Shown: positions 1 to 7,473 of the stretch, in pieces | Layout: every line of letters starts with the position of its first letter | Position numbering within the stretch: the first letter of the stretch is position 1 | Source: Parabacteroides sp. | GTDB taxonomy: Bacteria > Bacteroidota > Bacteroidia > Bacteroidales > Tannerellaceae | Assembly: GCA_019411205.1 (NCBI GenBank) | Contig: DXRF01000039.1 | Location: forward strand, 1-16,181 | DNA: 16,181 bases | Direction: 5' to 3' | The notes under the pieces: model-generated | The model's database searches: none | Told to the model about the DNA's origin: nothing | Seen by the model: the letters and a program-made list of their open reading frames with translations, nothing else | Made by a program: the position numbers and the translations under genes

Positions 1-32
1 GCCGTAAGCCTGCGAAGGTGTAAGGCAGATAA

Positions 33-75
33 AAAACAAGCCCCGGGGACGGTTTCGTCTTCGGGGCTTTGTTTT
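33..75 (-). terminator. Intrinsic terminator of the S9 peptidase gene
   Basis: A long hairpin begins just 3' of the S9 stop codon. Arm 40-45 pairs with 62-67, the stem continues inward through two G-U pairs, and inner GACG (48-51) pairs with CGTC (56-59) around a GTTT loop. The outer AAAAC/GTTTT pairing includes a one-base bulge. Read on the minus strand, the stem is followed by a run of six T. The plus strand also has T-rich sequence after the stem, so the element may work in both directions for a convergent gene to the left of the window. Confidence 0.85.
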
Positions 76-83
76 CAACTTTT

Positions 84-2552
84 TTACAAAGACTTTTTCG
101 GATACATGGCATTCCACCATTCCGGTTGGTCCTTGAGCCATTTGGCGAACCAAGCGTAGATGGTTTTGTTCCATTCGGCACGTTTTTTATAGTCCAGTAT
201 CTGGTGGTTTTGTCCTACCACCTGTACGAAGGCTGTAGGTTTGCCTAACAGTTTCAAGGCCGTAAACATCTGGATACTTTCACCTACCGGGACATTCGTG
301 TCGACCGTGCCATGCAGGAAAAGGATCGGGGTGTTGATCTTGTCGGCATTGAACAGCGGGCTTTGCAATGTGTACATATCCCGTGCGTTCCAGGGGTAGC
401 TGTTCGCGCTTGCCAGAGCACTGTAGGAGTAGCCCCAGTAACCTTCGCCCCAATAGCTGGTGATGTCGCTGATTCCGGCATGGGAGATGGCGGCGGCAAA
501 GATATCCGTTTTCGTTTGCAGGTATTGTGTCATGAAGCCACCGTAGGATGCCCCTATGCAACCAATCTTTTTAGCGTCGACAAAGTTGTGTTCGGCACAG
601 AATTTCTTTGTTCCTTCGATGATCTCGTCTCCTGTACGCTGTCCCCATGCATTTACGTGGCGGGCGGAGAACTCCTGGCCGAAGCCGGTTGCCCCGCTGG
701 GCTGGATGATATAAACGATGTAGCCCAATGCCGCATATACGTGCGACGGATACCGGTTTTCGAGTGAACGTTCCGTCGGACTGGTTCCCCCGTAGTAGTT
801 CACGATCAGCGGATATTTCTTGTTAGGATCGAAATGGGGCGGCAGGTAATAACGACCGTAGATCGTGTCGCCGGCAGCTGCCCGGAAATTCCAGTCGTGC
901 ACCTCGCCGAGGGTGATATCTTTCAAGATGCCGGCGGAAAGATCTTTCAGACAGACAGAGTTTTTCTTTTTCAGGTTGACGGAATAGAGGCGTTGCGAGT
1001 TGGAGGCGCTTTCGCCGAAATAGACCAGTTCGGGAGTTGTTTCGGCAATCGTAAAATCTGAGAGGATATCCTCTTTTAACGGGATGGGGAGGATTTTCCC
1101 GGTTGACGGATTCAAGACGTACAGGCGTACGCAATCCTTATCTTCTCCCTGCAGGTAGATCTGTTTATCCCCTTTGTTCCAAACGAAGTTTTGAACCGAT
1201 GGATTGAAATCTTTGGTGACAGGATTTGCCTGTTTGCTTGCCGGATCGTAAAGGAAGAGCTGCCCGTCAGCCATGTTGGAAGTCTGTCCCGGTGCTATAT
1301 TCAAACCGATTTTATCGAAAGCCTCCCCGGATGCGGCAATAGCCAGCATCTTGCCGTCGGGCGAGAATTGGGCATAGCTGATGAACGGATCTTTCAGAAG
1401 GAGTTCCGTATCCAGTGTTTGCAGATCCATCCGATAGAGCAAAGTAGTCGAAAACGGACGTTTCGTCAGTTCCCGTTCGCTGCAAGTGAAGAGCAGATAG
1501 CGGCCGTCGTCGGAAATATCGTTGATGGAAGTCGAAGTGTGTCCGTAGGTAAGACGTTGGAACACTCCGGTTGCCAAGTCGTATTTATGGATGAACGAAC
1601 GGGTGCGCCATCCCGGCTGGCGGTCGTCAGGCACAAGGATTTCCTGAAGGTCTTCCCCTTTTTTCGGTCCTTCCTCGGTGATGTTGAACAGCAGGAAATC
1701 TTCTGTCGGGGCAAAGCTGAACCAACCGTCGGGAAGGTTGCGGGCAAGGACTTCCTCTGCCTGGGTTGTAGGGTCGATCGTGACAAGCTCTTTTCCCTGT
1801 ATGCCTTTGCGGGTATAGTAAAGACGGTTGCTGCGGGGCATCCAGCTATAATGATGACTGTTGCTTTCCATTAGAACCTGCCCTGTGGACCGGTTGGTCA
1901 CTTGCTGGAAAGATTCGGTATCGCCGCCGGGATAAGTCGTTTGGTAGGCGGTCAGCAGGTATTTGCCGTTGGGAGAGAGGCTGACGGAGCGAATGCGTGT
2001 GCCATCGAAAACATCGCTCAAAGTGTAATGCTTCTCCGGATCGGTTGTTGCCGTGACAACGGCTTTGCTGTCCGTCTTAAAGGTAGCTTTCGGAATGTGG
2101 CTCGTTCCGTCCGGGGCTGTGAGATATTTGATTACGACCTCGTAGCGGCGGGGTTCGAGCGTGAGCTTGAGTTCGCCGTTGGCTGGTGTCTGTTTCTCGT
2201 TGTCGATATATACTTCGTAATGCTCCGGTCCGCTGATCTGAAGAGTCCCGTCCGTATAGCGGTCGCTGTTCAGATAGAAGGAAGCAAGGCTGACAGAACT
2301 GTTTTTGCTTTGCCCGGCCGGAGTGGCGGCATCCAGCATCCGGTTGCTTTCCCGGACGTTGCTGAAGGGGATGGCGGTTTTTAATAACTCGGCATCTGTA
2401 AATTTCTTACTGTTCACGTCAAGGCTGTCGACGATGAACGGACGTTTTATTTCATAAGGGCCTGCATACCTGAATTGCTTGACGGGAACCTCTTCGGCAA
2501 AAAGATTGCAACAGGTACAAAGGGCAGAAAGGATAAGTATGTCTCTTTTCAT
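84..2552 (-). CDS. Exported S9 family peptidase (prolyl oligopeptidase-like)
   Basis: This is a predicted periplasmic serine peptidase of the prolyl oligopeptidase/DPP family, which removes short N-terminal pieces from or cleaves small peptides. The 822-residue product starts with a Sec signal (hydrophobic residues 4-19, likely cut after LFA). Residues about 25-170 form an N-terminal extension with a PEGA-like beta segment around 105-143. Residues about 175-540 carry WD/propeller-like repeats (SPNGKYLL, SDDGRYLLF, SPDGKMLAI). The alpha/beta-hydrolase domain spans about 550-815. The visible triad is Ser669 in GASYGGF, Asp751 in HGTVDTNVP and His783 in GQNHQ. All catalytic residues are intact. 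The gene lies 117 bp downstream of the GH20 gene, separated by a large palindrome, and ends at a terminator. A weak -7 box (AAGTTTTG, 2571-2578 on the minus strand) may drive it. The exact specificity (DPP IV, DPP5 or acylaminoacyl type) cannot be read from sequence alone. Confidence 0.9.
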   Translation of the reverse strand: MKRDILILSALCTCCNLFAEEVPVKQFRYAGPYEIKRPFIVDSLDVNSKKFTDAELLKTAIPFSNVRESNRMLDAATPAGQSKNSSVSLASFYLNSDRYTDGTLQISGPEHYEVYIDNEKQTPANGELKLTLEPRRYEVVIKYLTAPDGTSHIPKATFKTDSKAVVTATTDPEKHYTLSDVFDGTRIRSVSLSPNGKYLLTAYQTTYPGGDTESFQQVTNRSTGQVLMESNSHHYSWMPRSNRLYYTRKGIQGKELVTIDPTTQAEEVLARNLPDGWFSFAPTEDFLLFNITEEGPKKGEDLQEILVPDDRQPGWRTRSFIHKYDLATGVFQRLTYGHTSTSINDISDDGRYLLFTCSERELTKRPFSTTLLYRMDLQTLDTELLLKDPFISYAQFSPDGKMLAIAASGEAFDKIGLNIAPGQTSNMADGQLFLYDPASKQANPVTKDFNPSVQNFVWNKGDKQIYLQGEDKDCVRLYVLNPSTGKILPIPLKEDILSDFTIAETTPELVYFGESASNSQRLYSVNLKKKNSVCLKDLSAGILKDITLGEVHDWNFRAAAGDTIYGRYYLPPHFDPNKKYPLIVNYYGGTSPTERSLENRYPSHVYAALGYIVYIIQPSGATGFGQEFSARHVNAWGQRTGDEIIEGTKKFCAEHNFVDAKKIGCIGASYGGFMTQYLQTKTDIFAAAISHAGISDITSYWGEGYWGYSYSALASANSYPWNARDMYTLQSPLFNADKINTPILFLHGTVDTNVPVGESIQMFTALKLLGKPTAFVQVVGQNHQILDYKKRAEWNKTIYAWFAKWLKDQPEWWNAMYPKKSL

Positions 2553-2592
2553 GAGGAATAGTTAGAATAGCAAAACTTCGTTATTATATTTT

Positions 2593-2662
2593 TTTAGAGG
2601 GTATCAAAACATACTTGTCCTTGCGCTTGACGTAGGACAAGTATGTTTTGATACCCTCTAAA
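2593..2662. repeat. Perfect 28-bp inverted repeat with 14-nt loop
   Basis: Arms 2593-2620 and 2635-2662 are exact reverse complements, with the 14-base loop 2621-2634. The element sits between the stop of the GH20 gene (2670) and the start of the S9 gene (2552). Neither strand has a T-run after the stem (an A-run follows on the minus strand), so it is not a textbook intrinsic terminator. It could still stabilise the GH20 mRNA 3' end, attenuate readthrough, or be a palindromic repetitive element. Confidence 0.9.
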
Positions 2663-2669
2663 TATCTAT

Positions 2670-4994
2670 TTACTGGAGGTTGATTTCGTCCACAAACAAG
2701 AACGCCGGATTACCTGCACCTCCGTGCCATGCCGGAAGTTTGTCGCTCTTGATGATGACTTCGACATAGCGGGCTTTTACCGGCTCGAAGGAGATTTCTT
2801 GCGGATAAAGGCCGTCTTTATCGTCTTTACCTAAAGACGGGATTGTCTTGGATGCTACCTCCTTGAAGTTCTGTCCGTCGTCCGATACCTTTACGGTAAC
2901 GCCTGCCGCCCCCATGATCCAGTCTCCTTTCACAACATTCGTGTTGAAAGAAACTTTACTGAATTCGGCCGGTTCTTTCAGGTCGATAACGGCATCCAAA
3001 TCCTTGCCTTGGAATCCTAACCAGCGTCCGGTCTTGTAGTTGTCGTTGCCGCTCAGACCGTCAGTCAGTTCCGGGCCACCGTTGAAGTCATACCCTCTGC
3101 TGGGGGCTACTTTCAATGTGACCGGCTTGGCCGTTGCCTTGTTGAAGTCGATCTTTTCGGAGAAGATGCGGCTGTTTCCCGTCGGGCGGACAGCTACGGC
3201 TTTTACTTCTGCATTTTGCTTGATGCGGAGAGGCGCTTCGTATTTCGGGCTGGTTGCCGTCGGTTCGCTGCCGTCGAGTGTATAATGGATATCGGCGGAA
3301 CCTTCGGTTTCGAGTGTCACGACGATTTCGCCTTTGTCACCGTCGGTGGTGAAGGAGGCACGAATGTCGAAGATATGTTTGGCATAGTTATAACCCAAGC
3401 GGTCGTAAAGTTCGGTCATGCGGACCAAGCGCGGCAGGAACGCCTTGAAATCTTTCGGGGCGTTTGTCCATTGCACTTCTGCCAATGCATCCATACGCGG
3501 CAACACCATATATTCGACCTGGCTGAATGTCGGGATATATTCTGTCCACAGATTTGCTTGTACTCCCGTTACATATTTCTTATACTCTTCCGGGATTCCG
3601 GCAGTCGGTTCGAACGAATAGACGCGTTCCAACGGCAGGTAACCACCGATGGCAAGTGGGTCGTGTTCCGTGTCGGTAGACTGGTAGTAGTCGAAATACA
3701 GGTAAGAGTTAGGTGTCATAATCACATTGTGTTTCTGTTTGGCAGCTTCAATACCTCCGTCTACGCCGCGCCAGCTCATCACCGTAGCGTTCGGGGCCAG
3801 TCCGCCTTCCAGGATTTCGTCCCAGCCGATGATGTGGCGCCCTTTGCTTTCGACGAATTTCTCCATACGTGAAATGACATAGCTTTGCAGGTATTCTTCG
3901 GCCGTATGCTTGCTGTCTCCTTTGATGCCTTCCGCCTTGATGCGTGCCTGGCATTTCGGACAATTCTTCCAACGTACTTTCGGGCATTCGTCACCGCCCA
4001 CATGGATATATTCGGACGGGAAGAGGTCGATCACCTCGCCAAGCACATCTTCGAGGAAGGTCATGGCTTTTTCGTTACCGGCACAGATCACGTCGTCGGA
4101 AACTCCCCACTGTGTCCACACTTCGTAGGGTCCGCCCGTACAACCTAATTCCGGGTAGGTCGTGATGGCAGCCAGCTGGTGTCCGGGAAGGTCTATTTCG
4201 GGGATGATCGTGATGAAACGCTCTTGGGCGTAAGCGATCACGTCACGGATTTCGTCTTGCGTATAGAACATGCCTTCGCCATACGGCTTGCCGTCATATT
4301 TGCCGGAGTTACGGCCGATGACGGTTTCCTTGCGTTGCGTCCCGATCTGGGTCAGTTCCGGATATTTCTTGATCTCGATGCGCCATCCCTGGTCGTCTGT
4401 CAGGTGCCAGTGGAAGCGGTTCATATTGTGCAAGGCAAGAATATCGATGAACTTCTTGACCGAATCTACCGGGAAGAAATGTCGGGAAACATCGAGGTGC
4501 ATACCGCGATACGGGAAACGCGGATAGTCGTTGATACTGGCAGCCGGAAGCTCGATGTCCATTCCTTCGGCCACGGCAGGGATAGACTTGCGCAAGGTCT
4601 GCACGCCATAGAAAATACCGGCGTTGGAAGCTCCGGCAATCTCGATCCCGTTCTCGCTGACCAGCAGGCGGTAGCCTTCCGGGTTCCGGATGTCGGAAGC
4701 GATTGACAGATGAATGCCTTTGTCTGCGTTTCCGGCGGTCACTTCAGGTTCATATCCCGTAGCCTCTTTAATGTAGGAGGCAAGGAAACGGGCGGTCTGT
4801 TCCATTTCCGTATCTCCTTCCTGATAGGAGATCGGGGTAGACGGTTTCAGCAGGAATGGGGTGCTGCCTTGTGTCGCCACCTCTTGCGGAAGCGGAATAA
4901 TGGCATAATTCCCTTGTGCTTTTTTACCATCCGAACAAGCCACGGCTCCAGCCAGGGCTGTCAGGATACATGCATACTTCGTTAGTTTGTTCAT
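2670..4994 (-). CDS. Beta-N-acetylhexosaminidase, GH20 lipoprotein
   Basis: This enzyme is predicted to remove terminal beta-linked GlcNAc/GalNAc from glycans such as mucin, host N-glycan or chitobiose ends, by the GH20 substrate-assisted mechanism. The 774-residue product has a lipoprotein signal with the lipid-accepting Cys at 20, so it is envelope-anchored. Domains in order are GH20b (about 30-155), the GH20 catalytic barrel (about 156-510), a chitobiase-type C-terminal beta-sandwich (about 545-615, YTLDGSEPT) and an F5/8-type or CBM32-like domain (about 630-774). The catalytic pair is Asp335-Glu336 in HVGGDE, and sugar-binding aromatics are visible in HWHLTDDQGW and NLWTEY. The gene follows the Dabb lipoprotein gene by 36 bp with no obvious promoter between, so the two are probably co-transcribed. 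No SusC/SusD genes adjoin it. Confidence 0.95.
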   Translation of the reverse strand: MNKLTKYACILTALAGAVACSDGKKAQGNYAIIPLPQEVATQGSTPFLLKPSTPISYQEGDTEMEQTARFLASYIKEATGYEPEVTAGNADKGIHLSIASDIRNPEGYRLLVSENGIEIAGASNAGIFYGVQTLRKSIPAVAEGMDIELPAASINDYPRFPYRGMHLDVSRHFFPVDSVKKFIDILALHNMNRFHWHLTDDQGWRIEIKKYPELTQIGTQRKETVIGRNSGKYDGKPYGEGMFYTQDEIRDVIAYAQERFITIIPEIDLPGHQLAAITTYPELGCTGGPYEVWTQWGVSDDVICAGNEKAMTFLEDVLGEVIDLFPSEYIHVGGDECPKVRWKNCPKCQARIKAEGIKGDSKHTAEEYLQSYVISRMEKFVESKGRHIIGWDEILEGGLAPNATVMSWRGVDGGIEAAKQKHNVIMTPNSYLYFDYYQSTDTEHDPLAIGGYLPLERVYSFEPTAGIPEEYKKYVTGVQANLWTEYIPTFSQVEYMVLPRMDALAEVQWTNAPKDFKAFLPRLVRMTELYDRLGYNYAKHIFDIRASFTTDGDKGEIVVTLETEGSADIHYTLDGSEPTATSPKYEAPLRIKQNAEVKAVAVRPTGNSRIFSEKIDFNKATAKPVTLKVAPSRGYDFNGGPELTDGLSGNDNYKTGRWLGFQGKDLDAVIDLKEPAEFSKVSFNTNVVKGDWIMGAAGVTVKVSDDGQNFKEVASKTIPSLGKDDKDGLYPQEISFEPVKARYVEVIIKSDKLPAWHGGAGNPAFLFVDEINLQ

Positions 4995-5030
4995 GCGTTT
5001 AAAATGTTATAAGTGAAAAAATAATGATTC

Positions 5031-5417
5031 TCATTTGGTCCAGTAGTCTACGACCGTGACGGCCGAAGCCTTGTTCCCCAATACTTTCCCGAAAGCCTTA
5101 TGAGCCGGGTGGACCAGATAGGCATCGCGGTCTGCATCCGAATGGAACGTCAGGAAGAAGCAGTGCGTCAATCCCTGCTGCAATCCTTCGGGGCTGCAAT
5201 CCGTTCCCCATTCGTATCCTTTGATCAGGTCTATTTGGGAGGGAAGTGCACAGAAAGCATCTTCGACTTCCTTGATCTGTTGGGCGGATACTTCTGGTTT
5301 GAAACCGAACATGACAACGTGGCGAAGCACTTTCTCCTGCTTGGGAGCATTGCTGCAACAGAACATCAGGGCCGAGAATGCCAGGATTGTCAGTGAAGCG
5401 AAGATTGTCTTTTTCAT
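5031..5417 (-). CDS. Dabb (stress-responsive A/B barrel) lipoprotein
   Basis: The 128-residue product opens with MKK, a hydrophobic stretch and a Cys-Cys pair at 20-21, which is a plausible lipoprotein signal. The rest matches the Dabb fold, a small dimeric alpha/beta barrel. Hallmarks are LRHVVMFGFKPEV near residue 31, a CFFLTFHSDADRDAYL segment and the terminal HPAHKAFG. The biochemical role of these small barrels in Bacteroidales is not established, and no catalytic residues can be assigned here. The gene is the first of a probable two-gene unit with the GH20 hexosaminidase 36 bp downstream. A perfect -7 box (5452-5459) lies about 35 bp upstream of the start. Export of a Dabb domain by lipid anchoring suggests an envelope rather than a cytosolic role, which is inference. 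Confidence 0.85.
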   Translation of the reverse strand: MKKTIFASLTILAFSALMFCCSNAPKQEKVLRHVVMFGFKPEVSAQQIKEVEDAFCALPSQIDLIKGYEWGTDCSPEGLQQGLTHCFFLTFHSDADRDAYLVHPAHKAFGKVLGNKASAVTVVDYWTK

Positions 5418-5451
5418 GATGACCAGGATTAATTATATGATTATAACCAGA

Positions 5452-5459
5452 CAAAGATA
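5452..5459 (-). promoter_or_regulatory. Bacteroidota -7 promoter box for Dabb-GH20 unit
   Basis: On the minus strand this reads TATCTTTG, a full match to the Bacteroidota -7 consensus TAnnTTTG, 34 bp before the Dabb start codon. No clear TTTG -33 box is present at the expected spacing. Confidence 0.6.
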
Positions 5460-5494
5460 AAGATAAATAGTAGACTGCCCTACAATACAACAGG

Positions 5495-5616
5495 CTTTTT
5501 CTTTAGTCCGGTAGTAATCTTGTTGTAGTTTCATGTAAGGGTCGCTTTAGTTTTCTGTCGATGAAACTTTATTTTTACCTGCGGGAGACTTTATTTTCAC
5601 CCTATGGAAGAAAGTG
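5495..5616. repeat. Degenerate 22-bp periodic repeat array (CTTTA-TTTT type)
   Basis: The word CTTTA (once TTGTA) recurs at 5501, 5523, 5545, 5567 and 5589, exactly 22 bp apart each time. The best units (5561 and 5583) read like partial dyads, a purine-rich arm such as ATGAAA, then CTTTATTTT, then YAC. Neighbouring units match at 13-15 of 22 positions. The array fills the gap between the MBL hydrolase stop and the Dabb promoter, and its last unit overlaps the 3' end of the hydrolase gene. There are no unique spacers, so it is not a CRISPR. Confidence 0.6.
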
Positions 5617-6448
5617 AAACTTTTTGATCTGCCTTGAAAAAGTCGTTCACCTTTTTCACGGTAGTGCACTGGGTATAGGCGTCGTGACAGTAGATGACCG
5701 CCTGCTGCTCAGAGGCCGCCTCTTCCAGCATCCGCATTTTTTCGTTGTAGGAAACGACAGGATAGGTGTCGTATGCCGAGATCCAGAGGGGCGAGACGCT
5801 TGCCGCCAACGGGATGACATCGCCGGCGAAGACATAAGTGCGCTCAGGCGTCGTGATATAAGGTGCGATTTGCCCCGGCGTATGTCCGTCGAACAGCCGC
5901 AGGTCGATGCCGGGGCAGAGATTCGTGTCGTTTTCGATGAGGCGAAGCTTGCCGCTCTCGTAGACGGCCTGCATGTTCTCGATGAAATAGGAGTCGGCTT
6001 CGAGTGCGTTCGGGTGAAGGAAGTTCTCCCATTGTGCACGGCTTACCCAGTGGATGGCGTTCGGAAAGGCCATTTTGAAGAGAGGCTTTCCACCGGCCTG
6101 CTCTTCTTTTTGTGTCGTATATCCGCAATGGTCGAAGTGGAGATGTGTGAGTACGACATCTGTAACGTCCTCACAAGCAACACCTCGTCTTTGAAGTTCA
6201 TCCTTTAGGTCGACCAGGTCGAAGAAGTTGTAATAGCTGAGTTGTTTCAGGTGTTTGTTGCCCGCCCCGTTGTCGACGAGTACGATTTTCCCGTTTCCGT
6301 CACGAACCAACATATTGCGCATGGCTAAGATGCATCCGTTCTGTTCGTTGCTTGGATAGCGGCGGCTCCAGGCCGTTTTGGGAATTGCACCGAACATGGC
6401 GCCTCCGTCTGCTTGGAAAAAGCCCGTGTCTATAAGTTGAATATCCAT
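5597..6448 (-). CDS. MBL-fold metallo-hydrolase (lactonase-like)
   Basis: This is a 283-residue metallo-beta-lactamase-fold hydrolase, predicted cytoplasmic because no signal peptide is visible. The zinc-binding signature THLHFDHCG places His102, His104, Asp106 and His107. Further ligands are likely His189 (DGHTPGQ), Asp210 (FAGDV) and His255 (YCHDAY). Length and motif spacing resemble the AHL-lactonase/AttM-like branch, but most homologs in Bacteroidota have unknown substrates, so a specific reaction is not claimed. The gene is monocistronic by layout, with its own -7 box 18 bp upstream of the start (6467-6474). It is divergent from the Mpl-like gene, and its 3' end merges into the 22-bp repeat array. 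Confidence 0.88.
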   Translation of the reverse strand: MDIQLIDTGFFQADGGAMFGAIPKTAWSRRYPSNEQNGCILAMRNMLVRDGNGKIVLVDNGAGNKHLKQLSYYNFFDLVDLKDELQRRGVACEDVTDVVLTHLHFDHCGYTTQKEEQAGGKPLFKMAFPNAIHWVSRAQWENFLHPNALEADSYFIENMQAVYESGKLRLIENDTNLCPGIDLRLFDGHTPGQIAPYITTPERTYVFAGDVIPLAASVSPLWISAYDTYPVVSYNEKMRMLEEAASEQQAVIYCHDAYTQCTTVKKVNDFFKADQKVSLSSIG

Positions 6449-6466
6449 GAATTATACTTTTTCCAA

Positions 6467-6474
6467 CAAAGATA
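6467..6474 (-). promoter_or_regulatory. -7 box for MBL hydrolase
   Basis: The minus strand reads TATCTTTG, a full TAnnTTTG match, ending 18 bp before the start codon. A TTTG (minus strand, 6491-6494) lies 16 bp upstream. That is somewhat shorter than the usual -33/-7 spacing of about 19-21 bp. Confidence 0.6.
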
Positions 6475-6521
6475 GGGAAGTTTTTTCTTTCAAACCCATG
6501 TGAAGGGTGAATGAATTTGTG

Positions 6522-6529
6522 TACATTTG
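6522..6529 (+). promoter_or_regulatory. -7 box for the Mpl-like/DUF4924/rfbD/prfC run
   Basis: TACATTTG is a full match to the Bacteroidota -7 consensus. The start codon at 6547 is only 17 bp after the box, so the predicted 5' leader would be about 10-13 nt. The box is divergent from the MBL hydrolase promoter 47 bp away. Confidence 0.6.
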
Positions 6530-6546
6530 CAGGCAAAATCTGAGTG

Positions 6547-7473
6547 ATGCGAAAAGTTCATTTAATCTCCGTAACCGAGCCTCTGTTGTTTGACTTAGCC
6601 CTGGCTATTCACCAAAAAGGATATGAAGTAAGTGTATCCGGTGTTGGATTGACTGATACGATCTTTGCCAGATTGGAAAGGGAGGGGTGTACTTGTCATG
6701 GAGACGGGTGGTTTCCGGAGAGATTAACTAAAGATATACATTTTGTGGTATTAGGGGCTGCAGTCCGGCAGGACAACCCCGAACTGATACGCGCAAAAGA
6801 ACTGGGATTATTAGTGCTTTCGATACCTGAATTCATCTTTCAGCGGACGAAAGAGAAGACGCGGGTTGTTGTTGCCGGCAGCCGGGGAAAGAAGACGATC
6901 ATCTCGATGATTGTCTGTGCCCTGAAGCGGCAGAAACTTGCGTTCGACTATGCGTTGACCAGCGAAGTCCCCTTATTGCCTGATCGTGTGCATCTGAGTT
7001 ATGAAGCCCGGATTGCGATTATCGAAGGGGATGAACATGTTACGTCCGCTTTGGAGAAACGGTTCCAGCTTGAGTTCTATCGTCCGCATATCGCTATTCT
7101 GACCAACCTGATGTGGACTTCCGCGACCGACCATGCCACACCGGAAGCCTATCACACGACTTTCCGTACGTTCGCCTCTTCTATCGAGCGTGGGGGAAAG
7201 CTGATCTATTTCGACGGCGATCCTGTTGTCAAGCAGCTTGCGCAAGAGGTACGCGAAGACATCACGGCTATGCCTTACGACCAGCATGTCGTGGTCGAGA
7301 AAGATGGAAAGACTTATTTGCAGACTCGCTACGGGGACTTTCCTGTCTATATTCCGGACCGCTTTTTCTTGATCAATCTGAATGCTGCCCGCCTGGCCTG
7401 CCGCCAGTTAGGTGTAAAAGATGCTGATTTTTATCAGGCGTTATCCGAATATAGTGTATCTTTGCTCCCATGA
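6547..7473 (+). CDS. Degenerate Mpl/Mur-ligase-like protein lacking C-terminal domain
   Basis: The product has 308 residues from the ATG at 6547 (an in-frame GTG at 6544 adds one). It aligns by eye with the N-terminal and central domains of Mpl, the ligase joining recycled murein tripeptide to UDP-MurNAc. Shared blocks include GWFPERLTKDI (residues 54-64), LGAAVRQDNPELIRAKELGL (69-88), IPEFIFQRTKEKTRVVVAG (93-111), IIEGDEH (158-164) and PHIAILTN (180-187). Key positions are altered. The Gly-rich start is replaced by SVTEPLLFD, the P-loop GSHGKTT becomes GSRGKKT (111-117), the WDH-type region reads WTSATDH, and the GEHN region reads DRFFLINLNAA. The usual third domain is missing: the reading frame stops at 7473, inside the start of the next gene. 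Ligase activity is therefore doubtful, and a binding or regulatory role is possible. It leads the plus-strand operon. Confidence 0.75.
   Translation: MRKVHLISVTEPLLFDLALAIHQKGYEVSVSGVGLTDTIFARLEREGCTCHGDGWFPERLTKDIHFVVLGAAVRQDNPELIRAKELGLLVLSIPEFIFQRTKEKTRVVVAGSRGKKTIISMIVCALKRQKLAFDYALTSEVPLLPDRVHLSYEARIAIIEGDEHVTSALEKRFQLEFYRPHIAILTNLMWTSATDHATPEAYHTTFRTFASSIERGGKLIYFDGDPVVKQLAQEVREDITAMPYDQHVVVEKDGKTYLQTRYGDFPVYIPDRFFLINLNAARLACRQLGVKDADFYQALSEYSVSLLP

Noticed and set aside
2593..2662. Invertible promoter with terminal inverted repeats
   Set aside because: The loop between the arms is only 14 bp, far too short to hold a promoter or to be inverted by a known site-specific recombinase.
2670..5417. 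Polysaccharide utilization locus
   Set aside because: Only one glycosidase is present. There is no SusC/SusD pair, sensor or other carbohydrate gene nearby.
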